The notes below the pieces were generated by a model. That model ran no database searches, was not told the origin of the DNA, and saw only the letters and a list, made by a program, of their open reading frames with translations. 10,652 nt of DNA from assembly GCA_002350615.1 (NCBI GenBank), contig DEFD01000013.1, forward strand, positions 86,950 to 97,601, in the 5' to 3' direction. This document shows positions 1-6,647 of the stretch, in pieces; within the stretch, counting starts at the first letter, position 1; every line of letters starts with the position of its first letter. Position numbers and translations under genes: made by a program. This DNA is from Bacteroidales bacterium UBA2861. GTDB taxonomy: Bacteria; Bacteroidota; Bacteroidia; Bacteroidales; UBA932.

Positions 1-768
1 TGGGCGATCCTAGCCGGAGTCATGTGGTCTCCAGCCTACAAGACTCGATTCTCCTTGCTTCTGAGGCATTACGGGAAGGATTATGCCGGCCAGTATGCAG
101 GCGCGGTGCGCTCCTCTTCAAAGGTCCGGGACGAAGACGGCCTGTCTTTCGGGGCACGCTATAAATGGATATCGGCTACGGCGGACTATGCGCGGCATCC
201 GCAGAAAAGAAGTTCCAGGGCGAAACTGTTGCTGAATCTCTGTCCTGAATTCAGGGTTGGGAAGGACTTGGAAAACCCCCTTTCTCTGGCGCCTTCGCTT
301 CGCTGCATAATCAAGGAAAGTAATGGTGTAAGACGGAAAGAACTGCGTTCGGACCTTGCCATGCACTGGCAAGGCCTTCATGCGGGATACCGCTTCCATA
401 CCGTGGCCTGCAAGGAGACTTCCTGGCTTCAATACTTTGAAACCGGTTACAAAAATGCAGGGGACCCCTCACGGGAGCAGACTGTTTCGCCTTCCCTTAT
501 GCTCCGGGCAACAATCTTCTGCATAGACAATTGGCAGGATAATATCTATTGTTACGAGCGGGACATCCCCGGGGCGTTTTCATCCCCGGCATATTATGGG
601 CGCGGCTATGCGCTTTCCCTGCTCGGGTCCTTAAGGTTCCGGCATACCGCCGGCAGGAAACATCTCCGCCATTCCCTTCATCTCCGTGGCTCGCTCCTGT
701 CGGCAGACCGTCTCAGCGCCCCTCTGATCCAAAAAGAAGTCAAGATACAGTATCAGTTGGATTTATGA
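1..768 (+). CDS. C-terminal part of a probable outer-membrane beta-barrel protein (5' end outside window)
   Basis: The frame is open from base 1 to a TGA at 766-768, giving 255 residues. The Met at base 22 is probably internal, since coding continues upstream of it. The fragment has alternating polar and aromatic/hydrophobic residues, many Tyr, Arg and Trp, and short strand-turn-strand units, which is the look of an outer-membrane barrel. Phrases such as DIPGAFSSPAYYGRG and FCIDNWQDNIYCYERD recall the C-terminal barrel of large Bacteroidetes proteins annotated as helix-hairpin-helix domain-containing; that recognition is from memory and the HHH part would lie outside the window. The protein ends in a strand-like segment (KEVKIQYQLDL), as barrels often do. 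Its role is unknown; outer-membrane location is inferred. It lies 64 bases upstream of obgE, which has its own promoter, so the two are probably separate transcription units. Confidence 0.6.
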   Translation, partial: WAILAGVMWSPAYKTRFSLLLRHYGKDYAGQYAGAVRSSSKVRDEDGLSFGARYKWISATADYARHPQKRSSRAKLLLNLCPEFRVGKDLENPLSLAPSLRCIIKESNGVRRKELRSDLAMHWQGLHAGYRFHTVACKETSWLQYFETGYKNAGDPSREQTVSPSLMLRATIFCIDNWQDNIYCYERDIPGAFSSPAYYGRGYALSLLGSLRFRHTAGRKHLRHSLHLRGSLLSADRLSAPLIQKEVKIQYQLDL

Positions 769-794
769 ACTTGATACAAGCTCCTTTGCATGGC

Positions 795-825
795 TTCGAC
801 AAGTCCGAAAGAATCATTATCTTTG
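795..825 (+). promoter_or_regulatory. Bacteroidetes-type promoter for obgE
   Basis: TATCTTTG at 818-825 matches the Bacteroidetes -7 consensus TAnnTTTG exactly. A weak -33 element, TTCG at 795-798, lies 19 bases upstream, which is the usual spacing. The -7 motif ends 7 bases before the obgE ATG at 833, so transcription should start only a few bases before the start codon. The same octamer occurs at almost the same distance before parA. Confidence 0.7.
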
Positions 826-832
826 CAAGGTT

Positions 833-1825
833 ATGGCCGAGAGTAATTTCATAGACTACGTCCGGATCCACTGCGAATCGGGACATGGCGGGGCGGGAAG
901 TACGCATCTGCTCAGGGCGAAGTATGTTCCGAAGGGCGGACCTGACGGAGGCGACGGCGGAAGGGGAGGACATATTATATTGAGGGCAAATCCCCAATTC
1001 TGGACCCTGATACACCTTAAATACCGCAAATATGTCAAGGCGGACGACGGCGAAAAGGGCGGAGCCGCTCTCAGGCACGGCAAGGACGGAGAGGATATCT
1101 ATCTGGATGTCCCCCCGGGAACCGTGGTGCGGGATGCCGATACCGGCGAGATAGTTTTCGAACTGGTCGAGGCCGGAGAAGAGAGGATTCTCTGCCGTGG
1201 CGGCAGGGGAGGACTCGGCAATGACAATTTCAAGACCGCGACCATGCAGACACCCCGTTTCGCCCAGCCGGGAGAGGAGGGGCAGGAAGGCTGGTTCATC
1301 CTGGAACTCAAGCTCCTTGCCGACGTGGGTCTGGTCGGCCTTCCCAATGCGGGCAAGTCCACGCTGCTTTCTGTCATCACATCGGCCAAGCCTAAAATCG
1401 CGAACTATGCCTTCACGACCCTGGAACCCAATCTTGGAATCGTGCGCTATTACGACGACCAGTCCTTTGTCGTTGCGGATATCCCGGGAATCATCGAGGG
1501 CGCGCATGAAAGCCGCGGAATAGGGGACAGGTTCCTGCGTCATATAGAGCGCAACTCGGTCCTTCTTTTCATGGTGTCGGTCGAAGAGGATGACATAAAG
1601 GCTACTTACGAAACCCTCCTGAACGAACTCAGGCTTTACAATCCGGAGCTGCTTGTCAAAAAGCGCCTGCTTGCCGTTACCAAATGCGACCTTATAGACG
1701 CTCAGCTTGAGAAGGAAATCGAATCCGGACTGCCTACCGATCTGGAACATATTTTCATCTCCTCCGCTTCCATGGAGGGCCTTAAGGATCTTATAGACAT
1801 GCTGTGGAGGGCTTTGCATCAATGA
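833..1825 (+). CDS. obgE: GTPase ObgE/CgtA (large-subunit ribosome assembly)
   Basis: The product is a 330-residue Obg-family GTPase, which acts in late 50S ribosome assembly and is linked to stress and growth control. The N-terminal Obg domain (about residues 1-160) has the glycine-rich stretches typical of the fold, such as GGPDGGDGGRGG (35-46) and GGRGGLGND (123-131). The G domain follows: G1 GLPNAGKS (169-176), switch I Thr-Thr (195-196), G3 DIPG (216-219), G4 TKCD (283-286) and G5 SSA (310-312). The protein stops soon after G5, so it has no extra C-terminal domain or long acidic tail. The ATG at 833 is favoured because the Obg domain begins directly after it and a promoter lies just upstream. 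Its TGA overlaps the next gene's ATG (ATGA, 1822-1825), suggesting translational coupling with the PAP2 gene. Family assignment is very secure. Confidence 0.97.
   Translation: MAESNFIDYVRIHCESGHGGAGSTHLLRAKYVPKGGPDGGDGGRGGHIILRANPQFWTLIHLKYRKYVKADDGEKGGAALRHGKDGEDIYLDVPPGTVVRDADTGEIVFELVEAGEERILCRGGRGGLGNDNFKTATMQTPRFAQPGEEGQEGWFILELKLLADVGLVGLPNAGKSTLLSVITSAKPKIANYAFTTLEPNLGIVRYYDDQSFVVADIPGIIEGAHESRGIGDRFLRHIERNSVLLFMVSVEEDDIKATYETLLNELRLYNPELLVKKRLLAVTKCDLIDAQLEKEIESGLPTDLEHIFISSASMEGLKDLIDMLWRALHQ
1806..1811 (+). promoter_or_regulatory. Shine-Dalgarno-like site for the PAP2 gene
   Basis: GGAGGG lies inside the 3' end of obgE, 10 bases before the ATG at 1822. It supports that ATG over the in-frame GTG at 1804, which lies upstream of this site. 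Strong Shine-Dalgarno sites are uncommon in Bacteroidetes, so this one stands out beside the weak signals of its neighbours. Confidence 0.5.
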
Positions 1826-2415
1826 GTCCTTTCTTTCAGGAACTGGAAGCTGCCGACAAAGGCATCAGCCTCGCTATCAATGCTTTCGGAGGCGGGGCCC
1901 TGGATTCTTTCATGGCTCTGGTTTCGGGGCGTCTGACCTGGGCACCCCTGTATGTCCTCCTGCTGGCGCTTCTGGTTTACAGGCTCGGTTGGAAAAAGGC
2001 TCTGCTGACTCTCGTCATCGCCGTCATAGCCCTTGCTGCCTGCGACCAGCTTGCCAACCTGGTGAAGAACTGGGCACAGCGGCTGCGCCCGTGCAGGGAT
2101 GCGTATATGCTCGAAAACGGGATGAGGGTGCTTGAGAACAAGGGCGGCCGTTACGGCTTCTATTCGGCTCACGCGGCTACGCTGACCGGTATTTCAGTAG
2201 TGATAATGAGGGCTTTGCGTGGAGATTCCGTGCGGAAATGGCTGGGATGGCTGCTCGCCTTCTGGGTGCTGCTTGTCGGGATTAGCAGGATTTTTGTAGG
2301 AAAGCATTTCCTTGGAGATGTCATAGTGGGAATCATTGCGGGTTTCCTGACATCTTTGATCGTCTGCAAATGCGCTGAACTGCTTGTCAGGCATTGCAGG
2401 AAAAGCGATAAATGA
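1822..2415 (+). CDS. PAP2-family integral membrane phosphatase
   Basis: This is a 197-residue membrane protein of the PAP2/acid-phosphatase superfamily. The three signature blocks are in order: K-x6-RP (KNWAQRLRP, residues 82-90), the middle His motif as YSAH (114-117), and SR-x5-H-x3-D (SRIFVGKHFLGD, 155-166). The two histidines (117 and 162) are the expected nucleophile and acid/base. Five hydrophobic segments are visible at about 40-54, 60-78, 119-132, 140-159 and 164-184. Relatives remove phosphate from lipid A, undecaprenyl pyrophosphate or phosphatidylglycerol phosphate; the substrate cannot be told from sequence. The middle motif has Ala where the classical motif PSGH has Gly, and Tyr where it has Pro. 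The start at 1822 overlaps the obgE stop and has GGAGGG upstream. The gene ends two bases before the parA promoter. Confidence 0.9.
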   Translation: MSPFFQELEAADKGISLAINAFGGGALDSFMALVSGRLTWAPLYVLLLALLVYRLGWKKALLTLVIAVIALAACDQLANLVKNWAQRLRPCRDAYMLENGMRVLENKGGRYGFYSAHAATLTGISVVIMRALRGDSVRKWLGWLLAFWVLLVGISRIFVGKHFLGDVIVGIIAGFLTSLIVCKCAELLVRHCRKSDK

Positions 2416-2424
2416 CTATCTTTG
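2393..2424 (+). promoter_or_regulatory. Bacteroidetes-type promoter for the parA operon
   Basis: TATCTTTG at 2417-2424 is an exact TAnnTTTG -7 element. ATTG at 2393-2396 can serve as the -33 element, with a 20-base spacer. The parA ATG is at 2430, only 5 bases after the motif, so the transcript should begin at or within a few bases of the start codon. The -33 element lies inside the end of the PAP2 gene and the -7 motif begins two bases after its stop. Confidence 0.72.
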
Positions 2425-2429
2425 CGTAA

Positions 2430-3206
2430 ATGGGTAAAATTATAGCTATAGCAAACCAGAAGGGCGGTGTCGGCAAGACCACGACTGCCATAAACCTTGC
2501 CGCCTCACTTGCGATTCTCGAGAACAAGGTTCTTGTGATAGATGCCGATCCGCAGGCGAATACCACCTCCGGACTCAATTTCTCTCCCGACAGCAAGGAG
2601 GCAAGGACCCTGTATGAGCTGATGATAGGCAAGATTGCCGCCGAGGATGCCCTTATCCAGACGGAGATTGCCAATCTGCACATGATTCCGTCCAACATCA
2701 ACCTGGTGGCGGCGGAAATCGAACTTCTGGATGCCGAACAGCGCGAACTTATAATAAGGAAGGCGATAGCGCCGATACGGGACAATTACGATTATATAAT
2801 CCTGGACTGCGCGCCTTCTCTCGGACTTATTACGGTAAACTGCCTTGCGGCGGCTGATTCCGTGATAGTGCCCGTGCAGCCCGAGTTCTTCGCCCTGGAG
2901 GGCCTCGGCAAACTGCTGCAGACCATCCGCCTCGTGGAAAAGGGCGTGAATCCGAATCTTACCATAGAAGGATTCGTGGTCACCATGTTCGACGGCAGGA
3001 CGAAAGTTCACGCGCAGGTGGTAGGCGAGCTCAGGGAACATTTCAAGGATCTGGTTTTCAAGACCATAATCCAGAGGAACATCCGTCTGAGCGAAGCGCC
3101 GAGCCACGGCATACCTATCATTCTTTACGACATTATGAGCACCGGAGCCACCAATTATCTGAACCTGGCCAAAGAGGTGCTCGAACATAACGGACAGAAA
3201 CAATGA
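2430..3206 (+). CDS. parA: Chromosome-partitioning ATPase ParA (Soj)
   Basis: This 258-residue ParA/MinD-type ATPase dimerises with ATP, binds DNA non-specifically and helps ParB-bound origins segregate. The deviant Walker A motif KGGVGKTTT spans residues 11-19, with the signature lysine K11 and the P-loop lysine K16. IDADPQ (37-42) supplies the switch aspartates D38 and D40, and the Walker B-like strand YIILDCAPSLG follows around residue 115-125. There is no N-terminal helix-turn-helix, which fits the short chromosomal Soj class rather than plasmid P1/F ParA. Residues RNIRLSEAPSHG near 215-227 are a typical conserved block. The gene starts directly behind its own promoter, and its TGA overlaps the parB ATG (ATGA, 3203-3206). 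It is the first gene of a four-gene overlapping operon. Confidence 0.97.
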   Translation: MGKIIAIANQKGGVGKTTTAINLAASLAILENKVLVIDADPQANTTSGLNFSPDSKEARTLYELMIGKIAAEDALIQTEIANLHMIPSNINLVAAEIELLDAEQRELIIRKAIAPIRDNYDYIILDCAPSLGLITVNCLAAADSVIVPVQPEFFALEGLGKLLQTIRLVEKGVNPNLTIEGFVVTMFDGRTKVHAQVVGELREHFKDLVFKTIIQRNIRLSEAPSHGIPIILYDIMSTGATNYLNLAKEVLEHNGQKQ

Positions 3207-4138
3207 GCAAAGAACCAAGAGGATTGGGAAAAGGACTTAGCGCCCTTCTGGGCGAGGTCGCGGATGTGGACAGCTTCCGCAAACCGGTAGGATACGTGAA
3301 CAAGGAGATTGCCGGGGCGCGTCCGAGGCAGGACGCATCCGACGTGCTGAGGATTCCTGCCGACATGGTGGAAGCCAATCCTTTCCAGCCGCGAATGTCT
3401 TTCGACGGCGATGCCCTCGAAGAACTTGCCGCTTCCATACGCACACTCGGTCTTATCCAGCCCATTACCGTACGTAAGCTGGACGGCGGTCGTTTCCAGA
3501 TAATCAGCGGAGAACGCCGTTTCAAGGCCTGCCGCATGGTTGGAATGACGGAAATCCCCGCCTATGTGCGTCAGGCGGACGACCAGGGTATGCTGGAAAT
3601 GGCCCTCGTGGAGAATATCCAGAGGGAGAATCTCGATCCCATCGAAACGGCTCTTTCCTATCAGAGACTCATAGACGAATGCAAACTCACCCAGGAAGTG
3701 ATGGCTGACCGGGTGGGAAAGAAGCGCAGTTCCGTCACGAACATGCTCCGTCTTCTCAAGCTTCCTGTCAAGGTGCAGCACGACCTGAAGGTGGGGCTTC
3801 TCAGCGTGGGGCATGCCAAGGTCCTTCTGGGAGTTGATGACAGTTCCGTCCAGGAGCAGCTCTGCGACCTGGTGATCAAGCAGGACCTCAGCGTGAGGGA
3901 GCTTGAAAAACTTGTGCAGGAAGCCGTCAAGGCTCCTTCAAAAAAGGAAGCCAAACCCGCCTCGCAGCAGGAGCTCCCGCAGGAGTATTACCGTGTGCTC
4001 AGCCATATAGGCAAGTTCTTCTCCGATGACATATCCCTTCGCAGGACTGCATCAGGGAAAGGAACCATGACAATTCACTTCGGCTCGGACGATGAGGTCC
4101 GGCGTTTCCTCCAGGCTCTCGACGATGCCAAGATATAA
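3203..4138 (+). CDS. parB: Chromosome-partitioning protein ParB (CTP-dependent DNA clamp)
   Basis: This 311-residue ParB loads on parS sites as a CTP-dependent sliding clamp and stimulates ParA. The N-terminal tail RGLGKGLSALLG (6-17) is the ParA-activating segment. The ParB/CTPase fold follows, with TLGLIQPITVR (81-91), the CTP-binding GERRFKA (103-109) and the conserved ENIQRENLDPIE (137-148). The helix-turn-helix for parS is about 163-188 (LTQEVMADRVGKKRSSV). A low-complexity Lys/Ala/Pro/Gln linker (about 241-258) leads to a C-terminal dimerisation domain (about 260-311). It starts at 3203 inside the parA stop, and its TAA shares one base with the next ATG (TAATG, 4136-4140). I saw no full parS palindrome in the window. 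Confidence 0.96.
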   Translation: MSKEPRGLGKGLSALLGEVADVDSFRKPVGYVNKEIAGARPRQDASDVLRIPADMVEANPFQPRMSFDGDALEELAASIRTLGLIQPITVRKLDGGRFQIISGERRFKACRMVGMTEIPAYVRQADDQGMLEMALVENIQRENLDPIETALSYQRLIDECKLTQEVMADRVGKKRSSVTNMLRLLKLPVKVQHDLKVGLLSVGHAKVLLGVDDSSVQEQLCDLVIKQDLSVRELEKLVQEAVKAPSKKEAKPASQQELPQEYYRVLSHIGKFFSDDISLRRTASGKGTMTIHFGSDDEVRRFLQALDDAKI

Positions 4139-5031
4139 TGAAGATCCGGTCTTTCATAGCGGCAGTTTTTGCAGGGGCGTTCCTGGCGTGCCTTCCCGCG
4201 CATGCGCAGTTCAAGCAGGAGGCGTTCCAGCAGAGCTACAATGACGACGATCCTTCCACCGCCACGAAAGACAGCACCGATACGATGTTCTCGTTCAAGG
4301 ATTTCTTCGGCGGCATTTCGCACAAGCATGAAATCAAGATCGGGACCATGTTCGCGGGTTCCATGGTTTTCCCCGGGACGGGCCAGATTTACAACAGGGA
4401 TTACTGGAAACTCCCTATAGTGTACGGAGGCATTGCCGGAGGTATCGGCGCCGGGATATGGTGCAGGAACAACGGCCACAAGGATGCGGCCAAGTACTGT
4501 TTTGCAGCTGCAGGCGTAACTTACTGGGCAAGTCTGATGGACGAGGTGTATTCCTATAAGCCGGATGATTTTCCCCATCCCGGCAAGGCTACGCTGTATG
4601 CCCTTCTCGTTCCGGGTCTCGGACAGATTTACAATGGCGAGACATGGAAGGTGCCTGTTTACTGGGCAGGCCTGATGGGCTCCGCCCACTTCTTCTTCCT
4701 TAACAGGACGAATTACAGGCGCTTCCGCCGCATCTACAGGGAGGCGACTTCGACTACCGTCCCGTATGAAGGTCCGATAGCCGCATCCACCGCCTTGTAT
4801 TACAGGAATGTTTACAGGCGCTACAGGGATTATTCCGTGCTGGCATTCGCGGGTTTCTATCTCCTTCAGGTGATAGATGCGAATGTATTTGCCTATATGC
4901 ACGATTTCAATATAAGTGACGAGATTGCCATGTCGGTTTCTCCCGCGCTGATATCTCCGGATACGGAGTATGCTTTCGCAGCGGCGCCGGCTCCTTCAGC
5001 GTTCGGTCTGAGTGTGGGATTCAGATTTTAG
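4138..5031 (+). CDS. DUF5683-family membrane protein with a duplicated core
   Basis: This 297-residue protein has a probable signal peptide (cleavage near AHA|Q, residue 23), an acidic low-complexity stretch (33-50) and several hydrophobic segments. It matches the DUF5683 pattern that in Bacteroidetes commonly sits after parB; the family's function is unknown. The hallmark PGxGQIYNxxxWKxP occurs twice, at 79-93 (PGTGQIYNRDYWKLP) and 159-173 (PGLGQIYNGETWKVP), exactly 80 residues apart. Each copy is followed by an Asp-bearing hydrophobic segment (AGVTYWASLMDEV, 125-137; AGFYLLQVIDANV, 238-250). From memory most relatives have one copy, which corresponds best to the second here, including RRYRDYSVLA (227-236). 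Start and stop overlap the neighbouring genes, so it is probably made together with ParAB and the transglycosylase. A link to envelope or division is inference from context. Confidence 0.82.
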   Translation: MKIRSFIAAVFAGAFLACLPAHAQFKQEAFQQSYNDDDPSTATKDSTDTMFSFKDFFGGISHKHEIKIGTMFAGSMVFPGTGQIYNRDYWKLPIVYGGIAGGIGAGIWCRNNGHKDAAKYCFAAAGVTYWASLMDEVYSYKPDDFPHPGKATLYALLVPGLGQIYNGETWKVPVYWAGLMGSAHFFFLNRTNYRRFRRIYREATSTTVPYEGPIAASTALYYRNVYRRYRDYSVLAFAGFYLLQVIDANVFAYMHDFNISDEIAMSVSPALISPDTEYAFAAAPAPSAFGLSVGFRF

Positions 5032-6599
5032 TGATGAAAAGATTTCTTTTGCTTTTGGCCGCCCTGGTGCTTGCCACGACCTCCGGCTTCGGCAGCTCCG
5101 GACCGGGAAAAAAAGAGCTGCAGAAACAGAACATGCAGCTGCGTTCCCTCGTTGATTCCCTTCTGCTTGTCATCGACAGCCTGCAGTTGAGGGGAGAAGT
5201 CCCGACCGACCTTGCGGCAGATTCATTGTCCGTGGCCACGACATCCGGGCCGATCGTCCAGGAACAGAGCATGGAACGGACTGACAGCCTCATGCGCGAA
5301 TGGTTCGAAGATAAGCGCTTTCAGGATTATCTCCCTTATGCACAGGCACTTGACAGTACGGCGCTCAAGACCCAGGTTTCCGAGGAGCTTATAATCAAAA
5401 GGCTTCAGGAGATGAATTCGTTCATCAACCTGCCTTACAATGAAACGGTCCGCAATTATATCATCCTGTATTCCGAAGTCCTTCCGGTGACCATGTCCAA
5501 GGTGCTCGGCTGCAGCTCCTACTATATGCCCATCTTCGAGGAGGCCTTCGCCCGTTACGGTCTGCCCCTGGAACTTAAATACATGGCCGTCATAGAGTCC
5601 AATCTGAATCCCGTTGCGGTATCAAAGGCCGGGGCCAAGGGAATATGGCAGTTCATGTATCAGACCGCACGCAGGTACGGACTTGCAATCAATTCCTTCG
5701 TGGATGAACGAATGGACGTGGTGAAGGCTGCGGATGCGGCCGCCAGATATCTGCGTGATGCCTATGAGGTTTTTGGTGACTGGAATCTGGCCATATGTTC
5801 ATACAACTGCGGTCCGGGTAATGTCCGAAAGGCAATCCAAAGGGCCGGCAGCCACGATTTCTGGGATATCTATCCATATCTTCCAAGGGAGACCAGGGGA
5901 TATGTTCCCGCTTTCGTTGGGGCCATGTATGCGATGACCTATTATAAGGAGTATGGACTCGTTCCGGAGAAAACGGAACTTCCCGTCGCTGTGGATACTT
6001 TCCATGTTTCCAGGAATCTTCATTTCAAGCAGCTCAGCGAGTATGCCGGCATCCCTCTGGAGCCGCTCAGGGCCCTCAATCCCCAGTACCTGCATGACAT
6101 CGTTCCCGGAGGCGACAGTTCCTATGTCCTGAATATCCCTGTTCAGTATTCTTCCAATTTCATTGCGGCCGATACGGATTCCCTCTATTCCCACAGGGCG
6201 GGGGAGTTGCTTAACGCCCAGCTGATCAAGAACATCAAGGACAGCGGGAATGAGGTGCGCATTTCCTACCGTGTACGCAGCGGTGATTATCTCGGAAAGA
6301 TTGCTTCAAAACATGGAGTGACTGTTGCCCAGATTAAAAAATGGAACCATCTCAGAAGCGACAGACTCCGTACTGACCAGATCCTTTATATTTATAAGAA
6401 GGGATCCGGGCCCTCTGTCAGGACTTCCCATGCAACTGCCCAAAGGAGCAGCAATATCTATATAGTGAAGGAAGGGGACAATCTCTACAATATAGCCAAG
6501 TCTTATCCCGGCATAAGCGCCCAGAACATTGCAGATTACAACAATATAAGCGGATCCAAGATCCGGCCGGGAATGAAGCTCAAGATTCCCACAAAATAA
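5031..6599 (+). CDS. MltD-like lytic transglycosylase with LysM repeats
   Basis: This enzyme of about 520 residues should cleave the MurNAc-GlcNAc bond of peptidoglycan in the periplasm. A signal peptide (about 1-22) is followed by a Leu-rich segment with coiled-coil character (about 28-55). The SLT catalytic domain spans about 165-310, with the catalytic Glu in AVIESNLNP (E189, counting from the GTG), then GAKGIWQFM (201-209) and the SYNCGPGNV motif (257-265). A degenerate LysM-like region (about 323-370) precedes two clear LysM repeats at about 412-455 and 476-519, which bind glycan strands. The layout resembles MltD. The preceding gene's TAG overlaps a GTG at 5031, and an ATG follows at 5034; the ATG start (521 residues) is at least as likely. 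It is the last gene of the parA operon and ends one base before the terminator palindrome. Confidence 0.93.
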   Translation: MMKRFLLLLAALVLATTSGFGSSGPGKKELQKQNMQLRSLVDSLLLVIDSLQLRGEVPTDLAADSLSVATTSGPIVQEQSMERTDSLMREWFEDKRFQDYLPYAQALDSTALKTQVSEELIIKRLQEMNSFINLPYNETVRNYIILYSEVLPVTMSKVLGCSSYYMPIFEEAFARYGLPLELKYMAVIESNLNPVAVSKAGAKGIWQFMYQTARRYGLAINSFVDERMDVVKAADAAARYLRDAYEVFGDWNLAICSYNCGPGNVRKAIQRAGSHDFWDIYPYLPRETRGYVPAFVGAMYAMTYYKEYGLVPEKTELPVAVDTFHVSRNLHFKQLSEYAGIPLEPLRALNPQYLHDIVPGGDSSYVLNIPVQYSSNFIAADTDSLYSHRAGELLNAQLIKNIKDSGNEVRISYRVRSGDYLGKIASKHGVTVAQIKKWNHLRSDRLRTDQILYIYKKGSGPSVRTSHATAQRSSNIYIVKEGDNLYNIAKSYPGISAQNIADYNNISGSKIRPGMKLKIPTK

Positions 6600-6600
6600 A

Positions 6601-6628
6601 AATAAAGCGGCCCGCGGGCCGCTTTATT
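6601..6628. terminator. Bidirectional terminator between convergent operons
   Basis: The 28 bases form a perfect inverted repeat with no mismatch; the GC-rich core is GCGGCCCGCGGGCCGC flanked by AATAAA/TTTATT. As RNA it gives a strong hairpin with a four-base loop (CGCG). The plus-strand transcript ends in a T-rich tail (TTTATTCTATTT), and the minus-strand transcript reads into TTTATTTTTATTTT. The stops of the two convergent genes lie 1 and 19 bases from it, so it can terminate both operons. Confidence 0.88.
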
Positions 6629-6647
6629 CTATTTGGACTAAGACTCT

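Noticed and set aside
785..788. TTTG as the -33 element of the obgE promoter
   Set aside because: The spacer to the -7 motif would be 29 bases, well beyond the usual 19-21.
1804..1821. GTG at 1804 as an earlier PAP2 start
   Set aside because: The ATG at 1822 has GGAGGG 10 bases upstream and the common ATGA overlap; the extra six residues add nothing recognisable.
740..1822. 360-codon open frame antisense to obgE
   Set aside because: It lies wholly opposite a certain gene, its product has no recognisable domain, and codon bias in GC-rich genes commonly leaves such antisense frames open.
2505..3218. 237-codon frame antisense to parA
   Set aside because: parA is unambiguous through its Walker motifs, and the antisense product has no recognisable features.
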